From Pseudoalteromonas rubra (GTDB lineage: Bacteria; Pseudomonadota; Gammaproteobacteria; Enterobacterales; Alteromonadaceae), in contig NZ_CP045429.1 in NCBI RefSeq assembly GCF_005886805.2, positions 273,501 through 337,500 of the forward strand: DNA of 64,000 nucleotides. Reading direction: 5' to 3'. How positions within the stretch are numbered: position 1 is the first letter of the stretch; each line of letters opens with the position of its first letter. The notes beneath the pieces are model-generated. The model searched no databases. It worked only from the letters and a program-made list of their open reading frames with translations, and was not told the DNA's origin. Positions 1 to 14,511 of the stretch are shown in pieces. The translations under genes were made by a program, and so were the position numbers.

Positions 1-936
1 CATCAGGTCATCGAAACCGCCATTAATACCCAGCTGGAAGATTTAGATACGATTTATCATGAAGTGGTGGGTATTCAAGAGGCGGTGCCAACGGTATTAG
101 ACATTCTGGCTGTGAAGTCGGCATCTGTCGGACGCTTGGAGCCATTGGTGAATGACTTATCCTGGATGGGCCGAGATCTGGTGTCTTTGGTGAATCTCCC
201 TCAATACCGTAAAAAGAGTGCGAAAGGCACAGCCGTGAAGGTTGATACACCGGCATTGGCGTTAAGATATCTGGGACTGGAAAACTTGCAAATGGTGATC
301 CCCACATTTGCAGTACGCCATTGGATGCCTCATTCAACCGAACCTTTTCCATTACTAAAGCGCAAGTTGCGTGATATGAGTATGGCAACCTCCATTGCGG
401 CTAAAACCCTAGCCCCGTTGTATGGCGTAAAAGAGCAACATGCGTTTACGCTGGGTATGTTGTTGGATGTCGGCAAAATTGCCCTGACGCGGCTATATTT
501 GCGTACCTTTGAGCGGGTCTGGCAGGGTAAAGTAAAGATTGCCCGTGATAAAAAACAAAAAGACTTGCATACTGCTCTGGTTGGTTTGGAGCCTGATCCT
601 CTGTTCCTGCGTAACTTACTGCTGGAGCACTCCGCCACGGTGTCACAGTATCTGATTGAGCGCATGGAGTTTCGTTATCTGCCGTTCAATGCCGCGATTG
701 AAGAGTTCGCGCAAAGCTATCTGCCAAAGGCGAATAATCATGCTGCCGACCAATTACCTCTCACTCAGGTAGTGCGTAAAGCCTATTGCTATGCGCAGTA
801 TCAGGTCCTAAAAGATACCCATTTATTAGAAGCGGATGAAGCCAAAGATTGGCTTGCCTTCAACCAACTCACCCGCGAAGAGCAAGATCTGCTGTCAAAA
901 ACAGCACTGCAAAGCCTACAATTGACTATCCTGTAA
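1..936 (+). CDS. HDOD domain protein, 5' end outside the window
   Basis: The frame is open from base 1 to the TAA at 934-936, so the N-terminus lies upstream and the GTG near 64 is not a convincing start. The visible 311 residues contain the helical pattern of the HDOD superfamily (a degenerate HD-type domain found in signalling proteins): an alternating helical core around VKSASVGRLEPLVNDLSWMG, then the segment with HAFTLGMLLDVGKIAL, where true HD phosphohydrolases have their HD dyad. No metal-binding HD pair is visible, which fits HDOD rather than a c-di-GMP phosphodiesterase. No membrane segment is seen. The family is known from regulators and chemotaxis or twitching-associated proteins. 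The specific role here cannot be read from the sequence. Confidence 0.75.
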   Translation, partial: HQVIETAINTQLEDLDTIYHEVVGIQEAVPTVLDILAVKSASVGRLEPLVNDLSWMGRDLVSLVNLPQYRKKSAKGTAVKVDTPALALRYLGLENLQMVIPTFAVRHWMPHSTEPFPLLKRKLRDMSMATSIAAKTLAPLYGVKEQHAFTLGMLLDVGKIALTRLYLRTFERVWQGKVKIARDKKQKDLHTALVGLEPDPLFLRNLLLEHSATVSQYLIERMEFRYLPFNAAIEEFAQSYLPKANNHAADQLPLTQVVRKAYCYAQYQVLKDTHLLEADEAKDWLAFNQLTREEQDLLSKTALQSLQLTIL

Positions 937-2470
<1,534 letters not shown>

Positions 2471-2546
2471 TTTTAGTCGGTGACATGTGGGTCGCACTTA
2501 TATGTGCGACTCAGCTATCTACATTTTTTGAGGAGTAAGCGGGCTC

Positions 2547-5061
<2,515 letters not shown>

Positions 5062-5132
5062 AATCCTAAATGGTGAGAGCCCCCTTAATTGCTAAGGTGG
5101 ATTATCGTTAGATTCTCACTCTTTAGTATTGG

Positions 5133-5168
5133 AAAAAGCAGCCTAGCGTAAAACTTGGCTGCTTTTTT
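5133..5168 (+). terminator. Rho-independent terminator after astD
   Basis: Stem GCAGCC (5138-5143) / GGCTGC (5157-5162) with flanking A-run and a run of T. A further pair, GTGAGA near 5073 and TCTCAC near 5113, lies upstream. Confidence 0.85.
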
Positions 5169-5258
5169 GTTGGTCAGCAAATATCAAAAGTAGCAATCAA
5201 AACTAGTTTCTGCTTAAATCAATAGGAGATGTCATTGATACATTCAGGTGGGCAATAT

Positions 5259-5597
5259 ATGGTTTTAGATAAACAAGGATACGATGAGTTAGTCATGTAC
5301 CTAACGCAACACTTAGCCTTGTTTGAGAAGCCGGGTGTGGTGAAAGCCAATGCACCTAAGGTGTTGGAGTTAATAGAAGATGTGATTGCTGAACACGTGA
5401 TCCGCCTCTGTGAGCAACAGACCGGATTGACGACCGAACAACGTAGCCTGATTGTCAGAGAAGTTGACGGCATCGTATATGATTTGCAGGAAGTACTCTC
5501 CAGCGTCACTGAGCAGCGCGTAACCGAAGAACAAAGAGAATTTATTGAAGAATTCGCCGGGTTGGTGAAAAATCTGTTCGATAATGCAATTAACTGA
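5259..5597 (+). CDS. Small conserved acidic protein, possibly DUF3802 family
   Basis: About 112 residues, rich in Glu and Leu, predicted helical throughout, with no signal peptide or membrane segment. The opening MVLDKQGYDELVMYLTQHL resembles the DUF3802 family of Shewanella, Vibrio and Pseudoalteromonas as I remember it; this is family recall, not a search. I chose the ATG at 5259 because AGGTGGG sits 6 bases upstream. The in-frame ATG at 5229 touches an AGGAG with no spacing, and a TTG at 5235 would be 6 bases from that AGGAG, so a slightly longer protein is possible. The function is unknown. A hairpin terminator separates it from the osmC-like gene. Confidence 0.65.
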   Translation: MVLDKQGYDELVMYLTQHLALFEKPGVVKANAPKVLELIEDVIAEHVIRLCEQQTGLTTEQRSLIVREVDGIVYDLQEVLSSVTEQRVTEEQREFIEEFAGLVKNLFDNAIN

Positions 5598-5625
5598 CAC
5601 CGTTTTGGCTGTCAGGTAGTAAAGA

Positions 5626-5650
5626 TAACACCGCCTCATGGCGGTGTTAT
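5626..5650 (+). terminator. Hairpin terminator
   Basis: AACACCGCC / GGCGGTGTT with a 4-base loop, followed by an interrupted T-rich stretch (attagtttt). It lies just upstream of the osmC-like gene. Confidence 0.6.
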
Positions 5651-5679
5651 TAGTTTTAGGAACTAGAGGAATAATAAAC

Positions 5680-6093
5680 ATGCAAGCAAGTGTGAAGTGG
5701 GTTGATGGCGATACCTTTATTGGGCGTTCTCATTCTGGTCATAACGTGGTTTTTGATGCCGGTGCTGAAAGTGCTGCACCCAGCCCGATGGAAATGGTGT
5801 TGATGTCGGCAGGTTGTTGCTCATCGGTGGACGTGGTGAGTATCCTGAAAAAAGCCAAGCAGGATGTCAGTGATGTCACTGTGGAGCTGACGGCTGAGCG
5901 CGCTGAGAGCGCACCTAGAGTATTTACAAAGATCAATCTACACTTTGTAGTGACTGGCAATAATGTGTCTGAAAAGCACCTAGCACGCGCCGTGCAATTG
6001 TCTGCTGAGAAGTACTGTTCTGTGGCCTTAATGCTTGAAAAAGCAGTAGAAATTACCCATAGCCATGAGGTGGTTGAAAACAGCGCAAAATAG
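5680..6093 (+). CDS. OsmC family protein (YhfA-like)
   Basis: A 137-residue OsmC/Ohr superfamily protein. Members use two cysteines to reduce hydroperoxides, though the YhfA branch is poorly characterised. Two conserved Cys positions are present: the C46-C47 pair in MSAGCCSSVDV and C113 in KYCSVALML. The length is typical. The ATG at 5680 is preceded by GAGGAA at a good distance; the in-frame upstream ATG at 5638 falls inside the preceding hairpin and is unlikely. speD follows after 86 bases. Confidence 0.85.
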   Translation: MQASVKWVDGDTFIGRSHSGHNVVFDAGAESAAPSPMEMVLMSAGCCSSVDVVSILKKAKQDVSDVTVELTAERAESAPRVFTKINLHFVVTGNNVSEKHLARAVQLSAEKYCSVALMLEKAVEITHSHEVVENSAK

Positions 6094-6179
6094 TGCTTTT
6101 TCGAGACGCTATTTTCGTATAAAATCCGCGAACTTTTATTTCTGCAGCGCAGATTTTCACGTTTTAAGGTGGGTCTATC

Positions 6180-6983
6180 GTGAACAAGCCCTTTGATAAA
6201 ATTAAACTCCATGGCTTTAACAACTTAACTAAGAGTTTAAGCTTTAGTATCTATGATATTTGCTATGCAAAGACCGAGCAGCAGCGAAAAGAATATCTGG
6301 AATACATCGATGAACAGTATAGTGCCGATCGTCTGACCGACATTCTGCGCGATGTTGTCGATATCATTGGTGCCAATGTACTAAATATTGCACGTCAGGA
6401 TTATGATCCTCAGGGGGCGAGTGTCACCATTTTGGTATCGGAAGAGCCAGTGGAACAGCAAACATTCGACAGCAATGAAGCGCCTGGTCCGTTACCGGAT
6501 TCGGTTGTTGCGCACTTGGATAAAAGCCATATCTGTGTGCACACCTATCCTGAAGCACACCCGCACGATGGCATTTGTACGTTCCGTGCTGATATCGAAG
6601 TATCGACCTGTGGCATTATTTCTCCGCTGAAGGCGCTAAACTTCCTGATCCACAAGTTGGAGTCAGATGTGGTGACTATCGACTATCGTGTACGTGGTTT
6701 TACCCGCGATGTGAATGGCGTAAAACACTACATAGACCATGCGATCCACTCTATCCAGAATTACATGACGGAAGACACCAAAGAGGCGTATCACATGGTG
6801 GATGTGAATGTGTATCAGGAAAACCTGTTCCACACTAAGATGATGTTAAAGGAAACCGACCTGAATACTTATTTATTCGGCATCACGACGGATGACCTGA
6901 ATACTGAAGAAGAAGAGCAGATCCGTGAACGTCTGAATCGCGAAATACAGGAAGTATTCTACGGCCGCAACCTGCCAGAGTAA
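6180..6983 (+). CDS. speD: S-adenosylmethionine decarboxylase proenzyme
   Basis: SpeD decarboxylates SAM to supply aminopropyl groups for spermidine synthesis. The 267-residue length and sequence match the long Escherichia coli-type enzyme (about 264 residues), with [19 protein letters not shown] at the N-terminus and [12 protein letters not shown] in the middle. The proenzyme cleaves itself at the Lys-Ser of [12 protein letters not shown]; Ser116 would become the pyruvoyl group. Translation starts at GTG 6180 with AAGGTGGG 6-13 bases upstream. speE is not adjacent. A bidirectional hairpin follows the stop codon. Confidence 0.96.
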   Translation: MNKPFDKIKLHGFNNLTKSLSFSIYDICYAKTEQQRKEYLEYIDEQYSADRLTDILRDVVDIIGANVLNIARQDYDPQGASVTILVSEEPVEQQTFDSNEAPGPLPDSVVAHLDKSHICVHTYPEAHPHDGICTFRADIEVSTCGIISPLKALNFLIHKLESDVVTIDYRVRGFTRDVNGVKHYIDHAIHSIQNYMTEDTKEAYHMVDVNVYQENLFHTKMMLKETDLNTYLFGITTDDLNTEEEEQIRERLNREIQEVFYGRNLPE

Positions 6984-6998
6984 TGAATAGATACTAAT

Positions 6999-7027
6999 AA
7001 AAAAGGCGCTCATCGAGCGCCTTTTTT
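6999..7027. terminator. Bidirectional terminator between speD and the TonB receptor gene
   Basis: GGCGCTC / GAGCGCC with a 3-base loop, flanked by a run of A on the left and a run of T on the right. It can serve both converging genes. Confidence 0.9.
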
Positions 7028-7035
7028 CATTAGGC

Positions 7036-9117
7036 TTACAGATCGTATGTGAATGTCAGGCCAAATACCCGAGGCTCACCATACTGAACATAGTTTCGTG
7101 CTGTGTAGCCATCACGTGGATCATTACCAAAGTAAAATCCTCTGACGGGCACGTCGCGATCGGCCAGATTACGTCCCCAGGCAGTTAATGACCATTGTTC
7201 ACCATAATAACTCACACTGGCATTGATCAGGTTTTGGCTCGGTGCTTGCTCATTGTGGCTGTCCGAGAAGAAATAATCATCTTTCCCTTCCAGGCCCAGC
7301 GTGACCACCAGGTTTTCCAGGATGCTGTAGTCTGCTGCGAACGCATATTGATATTTGGGTGCCTGTGCTTGCTCACGGCCGTCAAAGTTATCACCTGCTG
7401 TGGTGATAAAGTCTTCAATTTTAGTATCCAGATAACCCAAACTGTAGTTCAGCGTCAGCTGATCAGTGATCAGGCGTTGGCCTTCGATTTCCAGACCATA
7501 GTTCTCACCTTTACCTGCATTACTGATGAAACCGGCAAACTGTACACCATCGATTTGCCATTGCTTAAGCTGCATGTCTTCGCGTTCCATGTAGAAGGCG
7601 GTGACTGCCAGCGTGTGTTTTTTATCTTCAGACTGGCCTTTCACACCAAACTCTGCATTCCACAGATATTCTGGTTCAAAAGAAAATGCTGAGGCAGGAA
7701 TGCTAAAACCATCATCTTTGGCTTTTGCCAGTGCTTCGCCATTGGCACCACCGACTTTATAACCGCGACTCAGGCTTGTGTAGATCATAGTACGTGGGAC
7801 AACCTGATACTCCAGTGCCAGCTTGCCGCCCACCATGGTTTCATCTTGTTCGATATTAAAGCCGTTGGAATCGAGGTATTCACTGTCGTAGCGCTCAACC
7901 CGTAATCCTGTAATTAAGCGGGTTTGCTCATTCAGATGTGTGACTTTCTGGCCAAATAATGCCTGGCTGGAGACATCATAGCTAGACTTAAACGATGCGT
8001 TATTGCGATCTAAGTCAACGTCACGACGCTGTGCGTAGGCACCAAGAACCCAGTCGCCTTGTTTGTCTTTGAGTTTAACTTCAAGGCTGCCGCGTTCATG
8101 ATCGCGCAGATAACTGTCGAAGCTGACATAGTGATCAGGGTGTAACCCTGCAGCGCAGAGTTGAGCCTGGGTTGCGTCATGGCACGTCCAATCTTCGTCG
8201 TAGCTATACTCGGTATCTGCTTGTAATCCAGTCCCCTGAACTTCTATATCAAAGGCGCTCAGGCCCGTATAAAGTGCACTGAGTGCAAAGGCGTCACTGT
8301 TTTGTGTGTCTTTACCTGGTTGGTTGGCCACGCTATTACGTGTATTGTCTAACGTGAATCCGTCGTAGCCATTATCAATATCAATGTGATGCACAGCCAG
8401 GTTCACAGCCAGAGCCTCTGTTAGCTGGCTATTTAGTTTAAGACGTGCCAGTCGTTCCTGTTGATCCTGAGTCGGTTTGTTCAAATAGAGGTTATCGACA
8501 TACCCGTCAGAGCCTCGTTGGTACAGGCTGACACGGGCGGCCGTGTTGTCTGTTAATCCAGTACCTGCGGCCAGGCCCGCTTCATAGCTGTTATAATTTC
8601 CTGCGCCGACACGTAGTTTAAGTGCAGTATCTTCTGTTGGGGCATGAGATTGAAGATCAATGATCCCGCCCATTGCATCGGCACCAAAGCGTGTGCCCTG
8701 AGGGCCGCGGTACAGAGTGACCTGATCAATATCGAATAGCAGAGCACTGCCACCCAGACCAGAGTAATTAATGCCATCGACCAGCATGCCAACACTGGGG
8801 GTGATTGGATCGACAAACTGAGAGCGCAGGCCAACCCCCCGGATCTGCACAAAGCGGCCGCGCGATGCACCGGCGGTAAAGTTAACGTTTGCTGTGCTGT
8901 TCAGTAGCTCATCGAGATAACTGGCGCCGCGATGGGTCACTTCAACTTCACCCATCACACTGGCACTGGCACTCAGTGTTTGTAGAGATTCTGTTTGAAA
9001 GTCGCCGGTGACTTCAATGGTTTCAAGGGGCGCGGTTGTGCGTGATTCGTCAGCCACGGCTTGGTATGACAGGGCAGCCAACAGGCTAGTGCTAAGCAGA
9101 GAAAGTTTAAGCTTCAT
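7036..9117 (-). CDS. TonB-dependent outer-membrane receptor
   Basis: A 693-residue outer-membrane receptor. Residues 1-22 form a Sec signal peptide with a cleavage site after AVA. The sequence TAPLETIEVTG (28-38) looks like a TonB box. A plug domain follows to about residue 160 (VQIRGVGLR, LYRGPQGTRFGADAMGGII), then a beta-barrel with typical GYKVGGANGEA and GLEIEGQRL segments. The chain ends in FTYDL, so Leu rather than the usual Phe is last. A CxxxxxxxxC pair in one extracellular loop may form a disulfide. It is a single gene with no TonB, ExbB or periplasmic partner nearby, and no iron-box or riboswitch was recognised, so the substrate (siderophore, vitamin or carbohydrate) is unknown. Confidence 0.92.
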   Translation of the reverse strand: MKLKLSLLSTSLLAALSYQAVADESRTTAPLETIEVTGDFQTESLQTLSASASVMGEVEVTHRGASYLDELLNSTANVNFTAGASRGRFVQIRGVGLRSQFVDPITPSVGMLVDGINYSGLGGSALLFDIDQVTLYRGPQGTRFGADAMGGIIDLQSHAPTEDTALKLRVGAGNYNSYEAGLAAGTGLTDNTAARVSLYQRGSDGYVDNLYLNKPTQDQQERLARLKLNSQLTEALAVNLAVHHIDIDNGYDGFTLDNTRNSVANQPGKDTQNSDAFALSALYTGLSAFDIEVQGTGLQADTEYSYDEDWTCHDATQAQLCAAGLHPDHYVSFDSYLRDHERGSLEVKLKDKQGDWVLGAYAQRRDVDLDRNNASFKSSYDVSSQALFGQKVTHLNEQTRLITGLRVERYDSEYLDSNGFNIEQDETMVGGKLALEYQVVPRTMIYTSLSRGYKVGGANGEALAKAKDDGFSIPASAFSFEPEYLWNAEFGVKGQSEDKKHTLAVTAFYMEREDMQLKQWQIDGVQFAGFISNAGKGENYGLEIEGQRLITDQLTLNYSLGYLDTKIEDFITTAGDNFDGREQAQAPKYQYAFAADYSILENLVVTLGLEGKDDYFFSDSHNEQAPSQNLINASVSYYGEQWSLTAWGRNLADRDVPVRGFYFGNDPRDGYTARNYVQYGEPRVFGLTFTYDL

Positions 9118-9222
9118 GTCTTATCTTGTTCCATTTTTAATTGCGCACAGTGTAGCAAAAGCCCGACCAGTTAACAGTTAATATGTGTTATAAATTCGGC
9201 AACTTAGTGAAGAGGAAAAGCC

Positions 9223-9612
9223 ATGACATTTAAGCTTGATTTCAAAGTCAGGGATTACGAATGTGATTTGCAGGGCATTGTGAATAACAGTGTTTATTTT
9301 AATTATCTGGAGCACGCCAGACATGAATTTTTGATTGCCAATGGTATTGATTTCGCGGCGCTGGCAGAGCAAAAAATCAATCTGGTGGTGATCCGATCTG
9401 AAATGAATTATAAGGACTCGTTGAAACCGGGCGATGCTTTTTACGTTGAAGTTGAAACACTGCGCGTGAGCAAACTGAAGTTTGCATTTGTTCAGCGTAT
9501 TGTCCGTGCCGAGGACGATAAACTCATGCTGGATGCCATTGTCACTGGTACATCGGTGAATGAACGAGGGCGTCCGTTCCTACCTCAGGAAATTGATCAG
9601 CTTTTTGGCTGA
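9223..9612 (+). CDS. Acyl-CoA thioesterase, hotdog fold (YbgC/4HBT type)
   Basis: A 129-residue single-domain hotdog protein. The diagnostic segment VRDYECDLQGIVNNSVYFNY near residues 9-28 contains the aspartate and the G-x-VNN-x-x-Y pattern of 4-hydroxybenzoyl-CoA/YbgC-like thioesterases, followed by EHARHEFL. It should hydrolyse an acyl-CoA in the cytoplasm; the acyl chain is unknown. GAGGAAAAG precedes the ATG. It is divergent from the TonB receptor gene and followed by its own terminator, so it is probably monocistronic. Confidence 0.88.
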   Translation: MTFKLDFKVRDYECDLQGIVNNSVYFNYLEHARHEFLIANGIDFAALAEQKINLVVIRSEMNYKDSLKPGDAFYVEVETLRVSKLKFAFVQRIVRAEDDKLMLDAIVTGTSVNERGRPFLPQEIDQLFG

Positions 9613-9622
9613 TTTTTTTACT

Positions 9623-9658
9623 AAAAAGGCAGAAAATTACAGATTTTTACTGCCTTTT
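9623..9658 (+). terminator. Terminator after the thioesterase gene
   Basis: AAAAAGGCAG / CTGCCTTTT with an inner AAAAT / ATTTT helix. The T-run is short. Confidence 0.75.
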
Positions 9659-9710
9659 CCATACCGCCTGACGTTATAATATTAATCATATTTTAAGCGG
9701 TTGGTTTACC

Positions 9711-10130
9711 ATGAAAATTTCCATTTTTTTATGCCTAATGTGCGTAATATTGATGGCATGTTCCAGTACAGGGAAGGTAACCAGGGAACAGCTTAAGCAC
9801 TCTCACTGGCAGTTAACTCAGGTTGATGGAAACAGTGTTGCAGATGCTGCTGCCATCGAAATCGAATTTCTCGATGCTTTACAGGTAGTTGGTTTTGCGG
9901 GTTGCAATCGGTTTTTTGCTGAGGGCAACATTGAGTCGGATGTACTCAAATTGGCTCAGTTAGGTATGACCCGTAAGTCATGTGGCGATGTGCTGGATGC
10001 GCAGGAAACGCAGTTTCTGGAGATGTTACAGCAGGGCGTGACCGTCACCATCCAGAATAGCAAGCTACACCTGCAAGGCCAGAAGATCTGGCAATTTAAA
10101 GCGCTGGACGCAGAGCCTTTGACTAACTAG
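9711..10130 (+). CDS. META domain lipoprotein (HslJ-like)
   Basis: A 139-residue predicted lipoprotein. Residues 1-16 are a hydrophobic signal followed by a lipobox LMAC with Cys17 as the lipidated residue. The rest is one META domain: SHWQLTQVDGN, then VVGFAGCNRFFAEGNI with the conserved GCN, TRKSCGDV with a second Cys, and LHLQGQKIWQFK at the end. The domain occurs in HslJ, a heat-inducible outer-membrane protein linked to novobiocin resistance; the function here is not established. It is followed by the thiamine riboswitch and is not part of that operon. Confidence 0.88.
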   Translation: MKISIFLCLMCVILMACSSTGKVTREQLKHSHWQLTQVDGNSVADAAAIEIEFLDALQVVGFAGCNRFFAEGNIESDVLKLAQLGMTRKSCGDVLDAQETQFLEMLQQGVTVTIQNSKLHLQGQKIWQFKALDAEPLTN

Positions 10131-10163
10131 GCGCGATTCAGTACACTTTTTCACAGTTCGTTA

Positions 10164-10248
10164 CTTGTCGGAGTGCCCATCTGGGCTGAGATCGCAGTAT
10201 TGCGGGATCCGTGGACCTGATCAGGTTAATGCCTGCGTAGGGAACAAG
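10164..10248 (+). promoter_or_regulatory. TPP riboswitch (THI element)
   Basis: A classic TPP aptamer: closing stem CTTGT (10164-10168) / ACAAG (10244-10248), the conserved GGGCTGAGAT in the pyrimidine-sensor arm, and the ACCTGATCAGG..TAATGCC..GCGTAGGGA signature in the pyrophosphate-sensor arm. It lies about 180 bases before thiC. The region between (10249-10426) can form a hairpin with CATGTTG / CAACATG at 10290-10312 and further CACAG / CTGTG pairing, which are likely expression-platform elements. I cannot tell whether control is by termination or by blocking the ribosome binding site; no hairpin followed by a clean T-run is obvious. Confidence 0.95.
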
Positions 10249-10321
10249 CTACCTAAGTTGGTATATCGTAAGATATCTAGGTTGCCAGCCATGTTGTGCC
10301 TGTGCCAACATGCTCCACTGA

Positions 10322-12379
<2,058 letters not shown>

Positions 12380-12419
12380 TTGAAGACGGCGGGCCCATTT
12401 GGGCCCGCATGGAGGCAAG

Positions 12420-13439
12420 ATGTCCCAGACAAATAAACCGCGTGTTGCCATCGTCGGTTTTGGCCTGATCGGTCGGGTTGCTGCCTTGATGTTGGCAGAG
12501 CACTTTCACCTGAGTATCTTTGAACGTGATCCGGTCTCGGCGCCTTCCAGCGTCGGAACTTTAGCTGCGGCCATGCTCGCCCCCATGGCTGAATCTGTGA
12601 TTTGTGAGCAAGATCTGGCGGAGCTGGGTTTAGAAGCGATGGCCTTATGGCCTGAGTTGCTGGCCAAACTTGATACGCCGGTATTTTTTCAGCAGCAGGG
12701 GACAGTGATTGTTGCACATCAGCAAGACCGGGGTGATTTACTGAGTTTTCAGCGTCGTCTTAAGCCTCTGGCTGGTCATCAGGCACAAAGCCTGGATGGC
12801 TGTGGTATTGGTGCGTTAGAGCCTGAGTTAGCTGGTCGATTTCATCAGGGTTTGTATTTACCCTGTGAAGGTCAACTCGATAATCTGGCATTCTTTGCGG
12901 CGAGCCTCGGCACATTACAGAACATGGGCATGTGCTTTCATGAGGGGGCTGATGCACAGATTGAACAGGGCCGTGTGAATGGTGAGGCGTTTGACTGGAT
13001 CATCGATTGCCGCGGGTTAGACGCAAAAGCGCAGAGCCCAGGGTTGCGTGGCGTGCGGGGGGAAGTTGCACGCATTTATGCGCCTGAGGTGAACTTACAA
13101 CGCCCAGTACGTCTTATGCATCCGCGTTATCCACTCTATATTGCGCCTAAGCCAAACCATGAATTTGTGATAGGTGCCACCGAAATTGAGTCTCAGGATC
13201 GGGGCGATATCACAGTACGTTCGACGTTGGAGTTGTTATCGGCGGCTTATACGGTGCACAGTGGTTTTGCTGAGGGGCGTGTGATGTCATTACGTGCAGG
13301 GTTACGCCCAGCATATAAAGACAATCGCCCACAAATCAGTGTGACAGACAATGTGATCCGAATAAATGGTCTGTATCGACATGGCTTTTTGCTGGCACCT
13401 GCTGTGGTGCAACAAGCGTTACAACAAGGGGTATTATGA
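12420..13439 (+). CDS. thiO: Glycine oxidase ThiO
   Basis: An FAD-dependent oxidase of 339 residues of the DAO family. It oxidises glycine to iminoglycine (dehydroglycine) for thiazole synthesis. The Rossmann motif GFGLIGR is near residues 13-19, and the C-terminal FAD-binding end is INGLYRHGFLLAPAV. I chose ATG 12420, which has GGAGG 4-9 bases upstream, over the in-frame ATG at 12399. The stop overlaps the thiS start by 4 bases (ATGA). The gene replaces thiH, the usual iminoglycine source in enterobacteria, implying oxygen-dependent thiazole formation. Confidence 0.92.
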   Translation: MSQTNKPRVAIVGFGLIGRVAALMLAEHFHLSIFERDPVSAPSSVGTLAAAMLAPMAESVICEQDLAELGLEAMALWPELLAKLDTPVFFQQQGTVIVAHQQDRGDLLSFQRRLKPLAGHQAQSLDGCGIGALEPELAGRFHQGLYLPCEGQLDNLAFFAASLGTLQNMGMCFHEGADAQIEQGRVNGEAFDWIIDCRGLDAKAQSPGLRGVRGEVARIYAPEVNLQRPVRLMHPRYPLYIAPKPNHEFVIGATEIESQDRGDITVRSTLELLSAAYTVHSGFAEGRVMSLRAGLRPAYKDNRPQISVTDNVIRINGLYRHGFLLAPAVVQQALQQGVL

Positions 13440-13633
13440 ATATTAGTTACAATGGTCAGGCACTCACGTTGTCGCAGCCACACTCTCTGTTAGAGGTAAT
13501 TGAAGCACAGGGGGCGCAAGCACCCTACGCGGTTGCGCTCAATGGCCAGTTTGTACCGCGCAGCGGGTTGGCAGAGCAGCAATTGCAAGAAGGTGACAGC
13601 ATTGAGTTGTTATCGCCTATTCAGGGAGGCTGA
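13436..13633 (+). CDS. thiS: Sulfur carrier protein ThiS
   Basis: A 65-residue beta-grasp ubiquitin-like protein ending in Gly-Gly (IQGG), the tail that ThiF adenylates and that is then thiocarboxylated. [12 protein letters not shown] is the typical family core. The start overlaps the thiO stop and the stop codon touches the thiG start, so translation is probably coupled. Confidence 0.95.
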   Translation: MNISYNGQALTLSQPHSLLEVIEAQGAQAPYAVALNGQFVPRSGLAEQQLQEGDSIELLSPIQGG

Positions 13634-14427
13634 TGATGCAGACTGATAAGCCTTTCACGGTTTATGGAGAGCAGTTTGACAGTCGATTGTTGATAGGCTC
13701 TGCACTTTATCCCTCGCCGGAGGTGATGCAGCAAAGTTTGCTGGCTTCCCGGGCGCAAATCGTGACGGTTTCTTTACGGCGACAAAATTCTGTGTCAGCG
13801 GGGGATGATTTCTGGCAATTGATCAAGGATACTGGTTTGCGGGTATTGCCGAACACTGCCGGGTGTCACAGTGTTAAAGAAGTGGTGACACTGGCGCAAA
13901 TGTGCCGCGAAGTGTTTGCCACTGACTGGATAAAATTGGAACTCATCGGGGATGAATACAATTTACAACCAGATCCGATTGCGTTGCTCGAAGCAACCGA
14001 GATTTTAATAAAGCAAGGGTTTAAAGTGCTGCCCTACTGCACCGATGATTTAGTGGTGTGTCAGCGTCTGGCGGATCTGGGGTGTGAAGTTCTGATGCCC
14101 TGGGGTGCTCCCATAGGTACCGGTAAAGGCTTACTTAATCCCTATAATTTGCAAACCATTCGTGAGCGTCTGCCTGACCATACCCTGATTGTCGATGCGG
14201 GACTGGGCTTGCCATCTCATGCCGTTCAGGCGTTGGAGCTGGGCTATGACGCCGTGTTGCTAAATTCGGCCATTGCAGGTGCCGGGTGTCCTGTGACTAT
14301 GGCCAGCGCCTTTCATCATGCTGTGGTTGCCGGGCGTGCTGCCTATGTGGCGCAGGCGATGCCTGAGAAAGAGGTGGCGGCGCCTTCTACCCCGACAATG
14401 GGTATGCCTTTTTGGCATCAGAATTAA
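13633..14427 (+). CDS. thiG: Thiazole synthase
   Basis: ThiG condenses deoxyxylulose 5-phosphate, iminoglycine and ThiS-thiocarboxylate into thiazole phosphate. It is a TIM barrel of 264 residues. The Schiff-base lysine is K101 in [17 protein letters not shown] (74-80 region), [13 protein letters not shown] and [11 protein letters not shown] are the phosphate- and substrate-binding loops. The ATG at 13633 overlaps the thiS stop; the next codon is also ATG (13636) and has better spacing (6 bases) from GGGAGG, so the real start may be one codon later. Confidence 0.96.
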   Translation: MMQTDKPFTVYGEQFDSRLLIGSALYPSPEVMQQSLLASRAQIVTVSLRRQNSVSAGDDFWQLIKDTGLRVLPNTAGCHSVKEVVTLAQMCREVFATDWIKLELIGDEYNLQPDPIALLEATEILIKQGFKVLPYCTDDLVVCQRLADLGCEVLMPWGAPIGTGKGLLNPYNLQTIRERLPDHTLIVDAGLGLPSHAVQALELGYDAVLLNSAIAGAGCPVTMASAFHHAVVAGRAAYVAQAMPEKEVAAPSTPTMGMPFWHQN

Positions 14428-14511
14428 ACACACGTTTACGTGTCATGAAGACTGTGTGGCGTATTGCACTTAATCATGCGCCCATGTTCAACAGAATAAG
14501 TAGGAGTAATT

